NCBI GenBank assembly: GCA_002917775.1
Contig: KZ627149.1
Span: forward strand, 995,497 to 1,059,496
DNA from: Glaciozyma antarctica PI12
Taxonomy: Eukaryota > Basidiomycota > Microbotryomycetes > Kriegeriales > Camptobasidiaceae
DNA length: 64,000 nt
Direction: 5' to 3'
Shown: positions 37,573 to 49,344 of the stretch, one piece after another
How positions within the stretch are numbered: position 1 is the stretch's first letter
How the letters are laid out: each line of letters begins with the position of its first letter
The notes under the pieces: model-generated
The model's database searches: none
Seen by the model: the letters and a program-made list of their open reading frames with translations, nothing else
What the model was told of the DNA's origin: nothing
Program-made: the position numbers and the translations under genes

Positions 37573-40134
37573 ATGCCGCCCAAGCCGAAGCCCAAGCCCA
37601 AGCAAGACCAGCAAGAAGGTGAAGGCTGTCAAGGAGCCTTCGCCCGAGTTCGTAGCTGCCCCGCTATCGGGGGCGTTGACGCGACTTGTGAGTCCCCTCT
37701 CCGCTCACGCGCTCGCCAGAGCTAACGCGTCCTCCCCAGCCCACCGAAACCCTCTTGGATATTATCTGCGAGTGTGACCCGAAGAGCGTCGTGAACCTCC
37801 TCAGGAGCTGCAGGGCGCTGAACCAGCTCGCCACTCAGGTTAGTCGAGTGCGCGACCGCGAGAGTTAGCGCTGATATGATGGGTTCCACAGAACGAGAGC
37901 TTCGTCTACCGCCGCCTCTACCACGCCACGCTCCTCCTTGTTCCCCGCTCCAACTTCCACGTCCTCTTCTCCCCGGCAAAGAACACGACCGCGAAGAAAA
38001 ACGAGGTGGTCCACTTCAGCAGCGCGAAGCTTCTTCCAGTCGATTCAGTCTACTCTTGGAAGGTGAGACCGCCAGAGGGACTAGGGCGAAAGAGGATTCG
38101 CAGCTGACACCGAGACTGGCAGCTTCAACACCGCGATCTCGTCGTCTTTCACGCCTTGTGGCAGCATACGCTTTGCTGCATGGAGTGCGGGATTAGTTCG
38201 AAGGACGCGCAGCTCACCACAGTCGCGCAATGGAGCTTGCGCCTTTGTCTGCTGTGCGCTGCGAGGCGAGTCTTTTCGTCTCCCTGCGCTCGCTGAAGCT
38301 AACGAGACTTGACCGCAGAAATCTCGTCACCAAGTCAAAACTCGCTCTCTACCGACTCACCGAGAAGGACGTCAACGGCCTCGAAACCGTTGAATATGAG
38401 ACTTTGGTTCGTCCCTCCCAGCGTCCTCACATCTCGGATTCTGACCATGTACCCGTCGATTTTAGAACGGGCTCGGAGCTATTGAGAAGAAGCGGTTCTA
38501 CTGCGCTCGCCAGCTGGTCAGTCTCGCGCGACAGAAACACGGAGACTTCGATGGAGCGAGACCGATCGGTGCGGAGATGGAGGCGGCGCGACAAGCTCGG
38601 GAGGACCTCATTTCGACGGCGATGCTTCTCCACGGCGGAATATCAAGGGATGGCTTCAGTTCCTTGCGGAATTCGAGGACCGGAGCCACAAGTGTGGACT
38701 ATCGCACGGAGTTGGTGCGTTCTACGCTGTCTGCGAGCAAGTTCACGCAGGCGCTGATACCACCTTCTACAGCACCACCACGTTACGGGAAAGCCGTTTA
38801 AGAAGAGGTGCGTACCATTTGACTTCCTATCTCGCGCAGGTCTGACGCCAAAGCGTAGCTCGGACCTGAGGAAGCGTCCCGTCGAGGAGATTCTGGACGA
38901 CTGCGTCGCCTTCCTTCAAGATCACACGAACGCCTCTCCCACCAACGAAGAAGAACTTCAAGACCATCCTCCACTCTCTCCCGGTCCTTCTACGCCTTCC
39001 GCCGACGCTATCGCCGCCTACGCCACTCTCCGCGAAGCCGCCGAGTGGCACCTGGTCCCCCTCTTCCCACAAGTCCAACGCTCCTCCAGGCCCCACCGCG
39101 AAGTCGTTCGTTCGATGCAGGACTACGTCCTCGACCCGGTCAATCACGATGTCGAAGAGATCATCGACGAGCTCCGCAGGTTCAAGAGCGTCGCTGCGCT
39201 TCAGAAGGCACAACCGCTCGATGCCCTCCTCGACTGGACGACGTCATATTTTTCCCATTTAGTAGAAAAGGCTGCGAGCGCACAAGGAAATCCAGCTTCG
39301 GCAACCGAGTCAAAGCGCATCGTCGAGCTCGCTCAGGTCACGACGATTTTGGGGAGCCCCCTCTCCGAGCACACGGCGAGGAGTCTTGGAGCAGCTCCAT
39401 CTAAGTGGGAGCATTGGGGCGCCACGTACTGCCGTTATGGTACAAGGCTGGATGTCCTCAAGAATGTCTACATTCGTGAGTCGCTTCGTCCGAAGTCCTT
39501 GCGAAGCTCGCTCATTCGCTCGCCGTAGAATCTGTCAACGACCGCCACCTCGTCTTCGCCAAGATTGGAATGAGCCTGCTGCCAGTTTCTTGCTCCAAAA
39601 CGAACTGGCAACGGTGGCAACCACCCGCTCATTGGGACGTAGACGTGATGACGGCACTCAGGTGCGTTCGCTCGCCTCGCTCACCTCGCTCGCTGCAAAG
39701 CTAAATAAAGTTTCCTCTTCCAAAGTGCCACTCCATCGATCAGCAAGTACAACAATCTCATCGCCACTCATCTCACGAACCGAACACTCGTCTCAAGGAG
39801 CCAATACGAGCACCAATACGAGCAGGAGATCCAACACACCATGCGCCTTTGGGCTTCGGGAGTCATTTCTTCGAGCGGGTTGCGGGCGGTTTGGAAGAGG
39901 GAGTTCAGGTGCGTCCTGTAACTGTTCGAGTCTCTCGATACAGCTGACGATTGCCGCACAATAGCTCTTGCTCGTGCGGGGGTGTGGAGGGAGCTCGTTG
40001 CACCAACGGCGAGTGAGTTCAGGAGCACACTTCTGACCTTGGCTCGCGATTCTAACCTCTCTCGTAACGTTAGCTGCTTCATAACCTGGCTGCAGATAGT
40101 CGAACACGACGAAGAGGACACGGACAGGGACTGA
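37573..40134 (+). CDS. Family-A F-box-like protein, copy A1 (best-preserved)
   Basis: Member of a repeated family. After a Lys-rich start come, over short introns, an F-box-like motif (TETLLDIICECDPKSVVNLL then RSCRALNQLA), NESFVYRRLYHATLLLVPRS, FSPAKN, a zinc-type element (CCMECGISSKDAQL...LRLCLLC, near 38176-38265), NLVTKSKLALYRLTEKDVNG, a helical middle (FYCARQLVSLARQKHG), MQDYVLDPVNHDVEEIIDEL and the C-terminal SQYEHQYEQEIQHTMRLW, ending in an acidic tail (VEHDEEDTDRD, stop 40132-40134). About 700 residues. The intron after LLCAAR uses a GC donor (GCGAGT). The ATG at 37573 is one base out of frame with the conserved frame that starts near 37616, so the very N-terminus may be damaged or wrongly read. 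Function unknown; F-box suggests SCF receptor. Confidence 0.65.
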
Positions 40135-40448
40135 GTCGTATCACGGGCCCGAGGATTCAGAGGATGCGATCACGTTCGCGATGTTTGGGTTCTATCCCCT
40201 CCAGTAGCCCCCTCCTGTCAATCATCATCGCCTGAATCAGTACGAATGGAGAATCGAACCAGCAAATTGAGAATCAAACTCCGAAGCAGCCTTCTCGCGG
40301 GCCATCTCGACGTGCCGTTTAGCCACCTCGCTTGTTCTGCCTTCCACCTCCACGCCGCACACCTTCTACGCAAAACACATCAACGTACGACGCTCCCCAC
40401 CAGCTCTCTTCCTCCCCAGCCGCCAGCTACGGCCCCCACCAGCCGCCA
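40135..40448. other. Intergenic region / 5' leader of the Ysc84-like gene
   Basis: 314 bp. The last part (about 40380-40449) is Pro/Ser/Gln-rich if translated in the frame that would join the downstream exon, so it could be either a 5' leader or an N-terminal extension. No ATG in that frame was found. Confidence 0.35.
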
Positions 40449-42681
40449 AGTGAGTCCCACCCCTCCTCAGCAACACCCCGCTGACTTCCTCCAGTGGGCC
40501 ACAACCCTCTCCCCCTCAGCCTCCCCGAGGAGTGCCACAAAGCCACCAAGCTCTTCGCCAAGTTCGCCGACCGTGAGCTCCCTCTCTTTCTCCGCCTACG
40601 AACGCCGTAAGCTAACCCCGCGTCATACAGCTGCGAATGGACTCGACAAGGTCGTCCCTGCGTCCGTGTTGCGCAAGGCAAAGGGGCTGGCGCTTCTCAA
40701 GGTCTCCAAATTGGGGTTCGTGTTCAGCGCGCGCGCGGGGACGGGCGTGGTGATTGCTCGATTGGAGGATGGGAGTGAGTCGGCTTGTGGCGCGGGCGTG
40801 GGCAAGGAGCTGATCGTTTGAGCAGCTTGGAGTGCTCCTTCGGCGATTGGTACGGCTGGAGCGGGATTCGGATTACAGATGGGAGCGGAGATGGCTGGTG
40901 AGTCGGGCTGGAGCAGTAGGGCTGGAGACAGGGATCTGATGGTGCTCACGTGCTGTGCCGTACAGAGTTCCTCATCATCCTCAACTCGCGCGCTGCCGTA
41001 CAGTCGTTTATGGTGCGTACCGCCTATGCCTGCGCTCGAGCGGCTGCTGACCCTCTTACAGGCTTCAGGCAGCTTGACGCTGTGAGTGCCTCTCTCTCGG
41101 CCTCTCGACCCCCTCGCCCGGTGGAGAACGAAGCCTACGAGGCTTGAGCTTATGCGAGGAAGGTTTGAGTGAAGCGTACCTTCTGAACGTCGGCTGACGG
41201 CCCCCCAGTGGAGGCAACCTCTCCGTCGCAGCAGGACCCCTCGGCCGCAACATCGAAGCCAACGGCTCTCTCTCAAGCAAGGGAGGCGTCTCAGCAATCT
41301 TCTCCTACTCGCGCACGAAAGGACTCTTTGGAGGTACGTACAGCGAGCGAGCTGGAGCTGCGGAGGGCTTTCTCCCTCCGATATCTGCTCCCCCTCCCCC
41401 TCCCTCACGACGCAAGCTAACCCCCCTCAACAGGCGCCAGCATTGAAGGCTCCATCATCGTCGAACGCAGCGACTCCAACGCCAAAGCGTACGGCTTCGA
41501 CGTGACGGCTCGCCAACTCCTCTCGGGCAACATCGACGTCCCCGAATTCGCCGACCAGCTCATCGACACCATCACTCGTCGTTCCGGGACCGCCGAAGAA
41601 TGGCTCGAAGGATCGGACGAAGTGGAGGAGGAGCGCGGGGAGTCGCAGGGGTATGAATTCGAGTCGCAATTCGCGCAGGGTGGAGCGGACGTGCCGGCGA
41701 CGAGGGAGAGGGCGGGGAGCGTGGCGCGGGTCAAGGAGTTCGTAGGGATGGGAGGGAGGAGTAGGAGTAGTAGTTCGGTTAAGGCGCCTACGCAGGGGGG
41801 AGGGAGGTTCGAGCAGGATTTCGGAGATTCGTATGGGGAGAGCGTGCGTGCGAGCGTGAGGAGCGATCCGGCGACGGGGAGGAGGGAGAGTGTAGGGAGC
41901 TCGAAGGGGTGGGGGGAGAAGAGCAAGTTGACGAAAGCGAGGAGTGGGAGTGGAGGAGGGGCGGGGCTGCGAGGGATGGCGGAGGGGATGTCGTGGAGCG
42001 CTTCGAGGCGGGAGCCGGAGCGCGAGTCGACGACGAGGGAGAGCTTCGATAGCTTGGACGACGAGCGGAATTCGTATGGCGATACGTACGGGACCGAGGA
42101 CGACGAACTGAGACGAACGGTCCCTCAACGCTTCCCCGGAACCTCGCGCACCTCATCGACCTACTCCTCCTCCGCCTCCCCTTTCGCCGACTCGGCCCGC
42201 CCGACTCCTTCGTCCCAGAAATCCTACTCGACAAAACCCTGGGACAGCGAGGACGAAGACCTCATGGCCTTCAACCCGCGTCCCGCTCTCGCTTCCACCA
42301 CTTCTTTAAGCCGACGAAATCCTTTCGACCTTAGCAAGATGGACGTCGAGGTCGATCGCTCGGCGCAGCGCAAGAAGGCGGCACCTCCGCCACCACCGGC
42401 GTTGCCGTCCGCGATGCAGAGGAGGAGGACGCTCACCGCTGGCAAGGGGATTGGCAGCGCGATCGCGCTGTACGATTTCGATGGTGTCGAGGTGCGTTGT
42501 TCGCTTTTTGTTGAGGGGAAGGATGCTGATGCGAGTGCGCGTGCAGGAGGGAGATCTCTCGTTCAAGAAGGGGGACGTCGTGACGGTTCTGGCGAAGGAC
42601 GACGACGAGTGGTACAAGGGCAGGCTGGCGTTGACGGAGGGGATCTTCCCTGTGAATCGGGTGGAGCTGCATCTGAATTGA
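40449..42681 (+). CDS. YSC84: SYLF and SH3 domain protein (Ysc84/Lsb3, SH3YL1 type)
   Basis: Actin-patch protein: the SYLF domain binds lipid and actin, and the SH3 domain binds Las17/WASP in endocytosis. The conserved start MGHNPLPLSLPEECHKATKL is formed only if A40449 is spliced to T40495-G40496 across a 45-nt intron (GTGAGT...CTGAC...CCAG), so the start codon would be split. The SYLF domain continues with VVPASVLRKAKGLALLKVSK, GFVFSARAGTGVVIARL, GAGFGLQMGAEMA, EFLIILNS and FSYSRTKGLFGG. A long disordered Ser/Arg/Glu linker (about 41600-42450) follows, then SH3: GSAIALYDFDGVE, an intron, EGDLSFKKGDVVTVLAK and WYKGRLALTEGIFPVNRVEL. Stop at 42679-42681. A start further upstream by another splice is possible. 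Confidence 0.9.
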
Positions 42682-42916
42682 GACGCCGTGTTGCTTGAGC
42701 GCCGGGTTTCCGATGCGCGAGAGCGAGCAGAGTTACGGACCGAGAGCAGGCCAATCGAAGCAGCCCTCCGCTGCACCTCGCTCGCTTCCTCCCTCTCCCA
42801 AATCACTCTCGGCGCCCTCCCACCACACGTAACGAGAAAAGCGAATCCGCGTTATTCCAAAACAGAAAACAGAACACCCGCGAGGCAAGCCGTACTGTTC
42901 GACCCGACCTCTCGTG

Positions 42917-44217
42917 TTAACGACCTGCGGCCGGCCGAGCTCCAGCAGCACCAGCGGCCGCGGGGGGAGCTCCAGCAGCTCCTGGGGCTGCGCCCGAGAC
43001 TTGGAGGACTGATTCGCTGTAGCGAATGATCTGCGCTCGGGGTTAGCTGTGGAGGCGCTTGGATGGGGGAGAGAACACACCAAGTCTCGCGCGACGGTCA
43101 CGCCCTTCTTGACCGGGGCAGGACAGCTCGCGTGATTGATCCCATGGTCGATCTGGTCCGAGACCCAGGCGAAGGCCTGGCGTGTCGGTGGGGAGAGGTA
43201 GTACCTCAGGCGGAGGAAGTGGGCGAAGAAGAGGGGGGCGAGGAAGCTGTCGTTCCATCCTGTCAGCTCGAAGTTGGGAGGAGGGAGAGCTAGGGGCGAG
43301 CGACGCACGAGTTTTGGAAGGTGAGAGCACCGAGGAAGACGCGTCCGAAGACGAGGACGACCTCGACGAACGACACGAAGAGCATCGCCTGCTCGTAGTG
43401 CGCCTTGACCCAGACTTGGATCTGCTTCGATAGCTTGGTCGAGGCGGTGGGAGGAGTGGTCGACTTGGTGCCGGGCACGGAGGGGGGAGGCTTGGGGAGG
43501 ACCGTGGAGCGGATGAAGGTGACTGCACCGAAAGTTAGCTTGAGTACGAGTCGAGTAATGGGACTGGCGCACGGGTGTGGAAGAGGGAGAAGGTAGCAAA
43601 GGGGATGAGGGTGACGTAGATTGGTTTCTGAGGATGGAGAGGTGGAGTCAGTCGTGTTCGTGCCCGTAGAAGCGTGCTGAGGGCAAGGGAGTATACACGC
43701 TGAGGAAGAGCTCAGCTGCAGCCCGCCGCCGAGCACTCCCTGAGGCCCACATTCGACCCTGCCCCGCCGATTGCTTCTCGAATGCTCACCTGGAGGAACC
43801 AGTACACGGCCAGCAGGAGGTACTGCACGTTCTCGTCCAACAGCGCCCGCTGCACATACGCCCTATTGAGTTGCGGGATTCCCAGGGACTTGTACTGCCG
43901 GAAGACACATCAGCCGCTGCGCGAGTCGTTGAGAACGGTGGAGAGGCCGCACGACTACGATTCCCCACGAGACGATGACGCCGGCGTAGGAGATGTAGTA
44001 GCTCTTGCTGCGAGCGGAGAAGGTGACTAGGCCGAGAAGGGTGTAGAGAGTGCCGAGGAGGACGAAGATGTGTCCGACTTGAAAGGGAGAGCGGGCGTCA
44101 GCGAGGAGCAGGCGCGAGGGGAGGAGACTCGGACTCACGAGCCCAGGCGTAGTGAGGATAGGATACGGCGGTGCTAGGGCGAGCTGCAGTTGCTGCTGCT
44201 GGGCGAGGAGTTGCCAT
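42917..44217 (-). CDS. POM33: TMEM33/Pom33 family membrane nucleoporin
   Basis: ER and nuclear-envelope protein of the Pom33/Per33/Tts1 family, which shapes ER and supports pore insertion. The ATG at 44217 leads after an intron to a helix (VGHIFVLLGTLYTLLGLV), ISYAGVIVSWGIVVYKS, LGIPQLNRAYVQRALLDEN, VQYLLLAVYWFL, KPIYVTLIPFATFSLFH, a Pro/Thr insert, then KAHYEQAMLFVSFVEVVLVF, APLFFAHFLRLRYYLSPPTR and QAFAWVSDQIDH. A last intron (GTGTGT...CTAAC...GCGCAG) leads to IIRYSESVLQVSGAAPGAAG and an Ala/Gly/Pro end, stop at 42917-42919. It overlaps nothing; 280 bp separate it from the next gene on the opposite strand. Confidence 0.88.
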
Positions 44218-44497
44218 CGTTGTTCGGGAGCGAGTTGGAGAGAGAGGAGTGCCGTCAGTCACAGTCACCCCTCAAGGTGAGAGAGGTCAGAGGTCTCGGC
44301 TCTGAGGTAGGCCCCGAACTTTCTCTAAGCCATTTTGGTGAAGTGAAGATTGACCCCAACAATTTTGAGCTGGGGGCTTCGACTCTCCGCCGCTGCCCCT
44401 CGAAGGAAACAAAACGAGAGAGCGCCGGAACGAGATCGAAACAGCAACGCAAAGGAGCGTATCGACTTGAACAAGGCACGGCGCAGGACGGCGTCAA

Positions 44498-46306
44498 ATG
44501 GCAAGAGCAACCAGAACAGCCTCAGGTGAGCTTCCTCCGTCCCATCTCTCCTCCCTCTCAAGTCTACACGCGCGCCCGCGCCGTCCTTCAACGCGACTGA
44601 TTCCAACTCTACCGCAGCCTCCCTCTCTCCCAACACCGCCGACACCTCTCTCCCTCTTCCTCCCGAAACTGCAACTACCCCAGGCAAGCGAAAGCGCGGA
44701 CGCCAGGCCAAGGTTGCTTCGGAGGATTCGGCCGACCTCGTCGTTGAAGCGGATGAAGAGGAGGAAGAAGGAGGAGAAGCTGGGCCGAGCACATCAGTGC
44801 TGAGGGAGGGCGAGGCGACCAAGTTGTTGGTTGCGCTGAAGGGGTGCGTCTGGGGCGCTTGCGCTTGGTGTGAGCGAGGCAGGGGAGCTAACTTGCGCCG
44901 TGTCACGCAGGATTGAGTCTGCTGGCGTACTGGACTCGGAGGTGGAGGTGGATGGAGTGCTGGCGCCGTTGTGGGACGCGTTGAAGGCGGGCATGTCTCT
45001 GGCAGTCTTACGCGTACGTTCCCTCTCTCCTCCGCGGTCTTTGTACTCGCCCAGCAGTGCCTACGCACCCAAAGAACCTTCGAGCTAACCCCGCACCGCT
45101 TGCAGGACGCCTTCCAACGCGCCTCTCCCTCCTCCACTGACGACGCCTCGTTAACTCATCTCGTCGACTCCTTCCGCCGCACCTCCCTCGCCCTCCTCGC
45201 CGAGATCGAAGACCTGTATGTCCGAGAACGAACCGGCGAAGCGCGTGGGATCAAGCGCGAGAACGAGTCGCGTGAGTTCCACCTCGCTGATACGAAAGGT
45301 CGCGAGCTAACGCGCGTCTTGAGGAACAGCAGAGGAAGGCGCGACGCCCGCCAAGAAGTTCATGCTCCACCGCGGCCTTCCTACAGTCGATTTCTTTACC
45401 TCTGCCGCCGAGCTTGACGCAGACGACCTCGCTGCTCTCGTCACCGGTCCGTCTCCTCGGCCTCCTCACACCTCCCTCCTCCGCGGCTTGCTCACACCTC
45501 ATCTCTCGCAGCGAAAGACACGGACGTGATCGCCGTCTTACCTTCCTCCACCTCCACCGATCCCACTCCCACTCTCGGAGAAGTCAACACCCGCCCACGC
45601 GTTCCCCCGCTCCCTACCCTCGCGAAACCCAGTACGTCCCTCTCCCCGCTCTCTTGCCCTTCCTAACCCCCGCACCTCGCAGCACCCGTCTCATTCCTCT
45701 ACTACGACCCTTTCTCTTCCTTCGCCCCTTCCCACGATTCAACCGGCTCGACCCTCTCTTACACCTCCTCCACCGCACACCTCCAAAGCCTCTCAGCCCT
45801 CGAAGCGCACCACGAAGCCTCCGCCCTCCCTGCCTCTATCCCCGCTATCGATCCCTCACTCACCCCACTCCTTCTCTCGCCGGAGGAGGAGGAACTCTTG
45901 CGCCAACTGGGGGTGGAGCCGGGGGAGGTGAAGAGAGGGTGGGAGAGCACGGTGGTGGATCGAACGCTGGGAGAGAATGGGGAGAGGCTGGGATTACTGC
46001 TTAGAGGACAGTGGGAACGACTCCGGAAGAACGAGCCGACGAACGATGTCGAGAACCAACTCGGTACGTCACCTCCTCCCTTCCTCTTCTGCGCGCGCTG
46101 ACACTCGCACAGCGACCGACCTACTCAACTCCCTCGCTTCTCTCGTCGCTACTCGACCTGGAGGTATCGTCCCGACGCCGGAGAGGGTTAGGGAATTGGT
46201 ACCGAGGGTTCTGAGAGGGGTGGGGAGGGAGGAGGGGTGGAGGGGGACGTTGGATGAGGTGAATTACCGAGCGGTCAAGGAGAGTGAGATGGTTAAGAAG
46301 GATTAA
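44498..46306 (+). CDS. Unrecognised, probably nuclear protein
   Basis: The ATG at 44498 starts ARATRTAS, then after an intron a Pro/Thr-rich stretch with GKRKRGRQAKVASED (basic, like a nuclear localisation signal) and an acidic run (EADEEEEEGG). Later exons give a helical region (SAGVLDSEVEVDGVLAPLWD, LTHLVDSFRRTSLALLAEIE), GLPTVDFFTSAAELDADDL, PVSFLYYDPFSSFAPSHDS, EEEELLRQLGVEPGEVKRGW and ATDLLNSLASLV. The basic, charged end is AVKESEMVKKD, stop 46304-46306. It resembles a chromatin-complex subunit in style, but I recognised no named domain. Confidence 0.6.
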
Positions 46307-46689
46307 TAGGGATGCGGGAAATGTACGACGCTTTGTGGCCTTGGTGAACGCGAGCAGAGAAAGGAGAGCGAGCAGGGGACTCGCTTCTCTCGTGAACGCT
46401 TGACGCGCGGGTATCAACGTTTTGCAAAAGAGGAATTATGCAGAGGGAGGAGAGGAAAGGAGGGGTACTACGACGAAAGGAAACAAACGGGGAACTATAA
46501 CGCGTGGATGTTATCGGAGAAGGGGGTGGGTCCAGAAACGAGGCCGAGTGTCCTGGAAGGCAGGTTGCGAGGGGGATACTGATTATGGACGTCGGGGGGA
46601 ATCGAGGGGGATCGGATGGGGGATAGGGTATCGGTGAGGAGGTGGGGCGCAGGTGAGAGGGAGAGAGGGAGGTCCAGCGGCGGCGTTCG
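46307..46689. other. Intergenic region between convergent genes
   Basis: 383 bp between two gene 3' ends (plus-strand unknown gene and minus-strand Ras gene). Purine-rich, with no coding content recognised. Confidence 0.4.
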
Positions 46690-47842
46690 TTAGAGGATCG
46701 TGCATTTGCGCAGCTTCTTGGGCTTCTTTTGGGGCTTGCCGACGGTGCCTTCGCGCTGTTCCCGAACTGTGGGGAGGGACGAGTCAGCAGAAGCTCCTGG
46801 AGACAGATGAGGTAGCGCCGGAGCTCCAGGTCGCCTGCGAGGGTGGCGTTCTGACCGCCGCGTAGCTCGCTATACCCCAGTTTTTCCTCCACTCCCTCGT
46901 AGCCTTCCCAGCAGCCCATGCGCGCTCTCCTCCGCCTCTCGCGAGGAATCAGCTCCCTCCCGCCCATCCACCATCCTCCGAACCGGACGCCCACTCACTC
47001 TTCCGCACGACCGTATAATACGCCACCTCCAAATTGCTCCTCGTCTTCGCACTCGTCTCGACGAAATCGCACCCCAACTTCTTCGCCAACGCCGCTCCCT
47101 CCTCCTTGCCAACTTCGCGCTCGTTCGCTCGGTCACTCTTGTTCCCCACGAGGACGATCGGGATAAAGTCCGAGTCCTTGACGCGGGCAATCTGGTGCCG
47201 GAAGCGCTCGATACGCTCGAACGTTGCGCGAGCGGTGATGGAGTAGACGAGGACGAAGCCTTCGCCTTCGCTGCGAGTTTCGAAGGTGTGAGTTGCGACG
47301 CGGCGCATGGTGCGAGGAGGGACGAACCGAATCCACTGGTCCCGTAGTGCCGTGTACTCTTCTGCAAGTCCATCCAGAAGCCGTCAGCTCCTGTCCTGCT
47401 CCCCCCTCGGGTCGCCCGACAATGCAACGCACCTTGTCCCGCCGTATCGAGGATCTCCAGCAGGCAGGGTTGGTCGTCGATAATGGCATGTTTTCGGTAC
47501 GAGTCCTCTAGAGGTGGTGCAAGAGGGTCAGCGGCGGAGGGAAGGGCGGAGAGGGGTCGGGGTAGCTGGTGGCCGTACCGATGGTGGGATCGTAGGTCTG
47601 GAGCGAGAGGGAGTTAGCGGACTCGCCGGGGTGGAAAAGTAGACGCCGAGCTTACCTCTGTTCGTGCAGGAAGTGCGGAGAGGAGGGAGAGGGAAGCGAG
47701 AGTCGTTAGCACGCGGGCTGAGTAGATGCAGCCCCGAGCTCAAAAGGGACGACGAACCGATAAAGTGATTCAGGCAGAGCTGAATCGTGAGAGCCGTCTT
47801 GCCCACTCCACCGTCCCCTAGAACTACAATGCGCACCGACAT
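46690..47842 (-). CDS. Ras-family small GTPase (RasB/Ras2 type)
   Basis: Signalling GTPase. The ATG at 47842 gives RIVVLGDGGVGKTALTIQL (P-loop) then, over introns, ETYDPTIEDSYRKH (effector loop, switch I), LEILDTAGQEEYTALRDQW (switch II), GEGFVLVYSI, PIVLVGNKSDRA (NKxD base contact) and FVETSAKTRSNLE (SAK). The sequence is closest in pattern to Aspergillus RasB/Neurospora Krev-Ras2 rather than canonical Ras1. It ends with a basic run and a CAAX box: KKPKKLRKCTIL, stop 46690-46692; the Leu at the last position favours geranylgeranylation. About 210 residues. Confidence 0.88.
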
Positions 47843-48221
47843 GACCACTGCGGCGGGGGGGGAGAGAGAGGGAGGGTCAGGAGTGCTCTTGTGAGATGGG
47901 GACCGCTTGGGACGACCACGCACTGGTGGAGACGGTTGAGTTGCCGCTTGGCGAGTTGGCTAGGAGGGAAGCGGAGGAGTGGAGGAGTACAGAGAGGGCG
48001 GGGTAGGCGTTGGCGGCGGGGCGGTGGCGTAGGGAGCAGGGGAGAGGTGCGCCAGCGAATCTGAGACTGCTGCCAGCGCAGGATTTGGGCCAGGGCTCTC
48101 TTCCTCCTCCCTCGCCCTCCCAACGCCCTCCGAAACCTAAGGCAAGGCAAGGCCAGCAGCAGCAGCACCACCCACCGTCCCACCTTCCTCCGCCAACCGC
48201 TCTCTCGACCGCCTCAAGCCG
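47843..48221. promoter_or_regulatory. Divergent region between Ras gene and mL43
   Basis: 379 bp separate two divergent start codons. It must contain both promoters. An imperfect CAGCAGCAGCA run lies near 48150-48163. No specific site was identified. Confidence 0.45.
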
Positions 48222-48691
48222 ATGTCCCTCCCCTTGCTCCGACGGTCCCTCGTCGCGCCGATTTCGAACGGCAGCAGCGCCTTCATCCTCCCCTGCAAGA
48301 AACTCATCTTCGAGTACTGTGAGACCTGGGGATCCAACCGGGGCATGAAGGACTTTCTCCTCCGCGACATTGTCGCCGTCGCCGAGAAGAACCCTGGAGT
48401 CGAGGTGGTCGTTCGGAGAGTGGAGAACAGGCACCCGCACGTACGAGGGATCTATGGTGCGTTACCGTGTGCGGAGGAAGGAGGATGGAGCTGACACCGG
48501 ACGCAGTGAACGGACGTGACAAGGTCATTTGCGTGCGCAACCTCCCTCCTCCCTCGATCCTCTCTAAGGTTCAACTCCTCCTCGACTCGAGCGGAAGCAA
48601 GATCGTTACCCTCAAGCGGCCAAAGGTGGAGAGTACGACGGAGAGCGTACGCGGTATCTGGAGTGCGTTCCATGAGGAGGTGGCGCGGTGA
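48222..48691 (+). CDS. MRPL51: Mitochondrial large-subunit ribosomal protein mL43
   Basis: Component of the mitoribosome with the thioredoxin-like L51/S25/CI-B8 fold. The ATG at 48222 starts with a leader of hydroxylated and basic residues; then FILPCKKLIFEYCETWGS and RGMKDFLLRDIVAVAEKNPG, the classic core, VEVVVRRVENRHPHVRGIY, an intron (GTGCGT...CTGAC...ACGCAG) and VNGRDKVICVRNLPPPSI. The tail ends SVRGIWSAFHEEVAR, stop 48689-48691. Length about 140 residues, normal for mL43. Confidence 0.9.
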
Positions 48692-49344
48692 GGGCGGAAG
48701 GAATAGGTGGAGCTGGAGAAGGCTGGATGTACATTGGTAACGAGACTTGCGGGTCATCAGAAGGTGCTTGGGTGGTCAGTGGAGTGTGGAGGTGATCTCT
48801 GCTTCTTCGTGTGAGCTGCTCGTGGCGCTGCTGCTCTCCATCTGCGTGCAGGATCTTCTGCTTGCCTCTGCTGGAGCTTGCCTGCGCTTCCGCCAGCTGT
48901 TTGTCAGCGACTGAGATCTGGACATGACCTGGACACGCTGAGCATCTCGGTCTTCGTCTCTCGCGCCCTCTTCACCAACCACCCCTGCCTCGATCTTCCT
49001 TGAGACCCTCTCCACTGCTCCCAGGGAACGGCCACTATGCTGCTTTTCACTCCGTGGCCTCCGCCTACTTCCTTTACAGCTCTTCTGCCTCGGTGCAAGC
49101 GCAGGTCTCGAGAGCCCTCGTTCAAAAACCGAAGCTGGCGAGTTTCGCAGGGCCGATTTCGCTCGTTCGCACGACAGCTTCCCCCCCTCTTCCCTTCTCC
49201 TCATCCGCTACCTGCTCTTCACCTCTCCAAAGCGGCCTCTGGCGTACCCAAAGTCCTATTCGGCCCTAAAACCCCGTGACCTTCGTGCAGCTTCGTTTCT
49301 CGGCACCAAGTTCCCTGATCACCAACCTCCCTTGGTCTTGTACC
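48692..49344. other. Intergenic region upstream of the second SDR gene
   Basis: 653 bp. Open frames on both strands have no domain-like sequence. A TC-rich stretch around 49184-49206 may belong to the SDR promoter. Nothing else was recognised. Confidence 0.4.
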
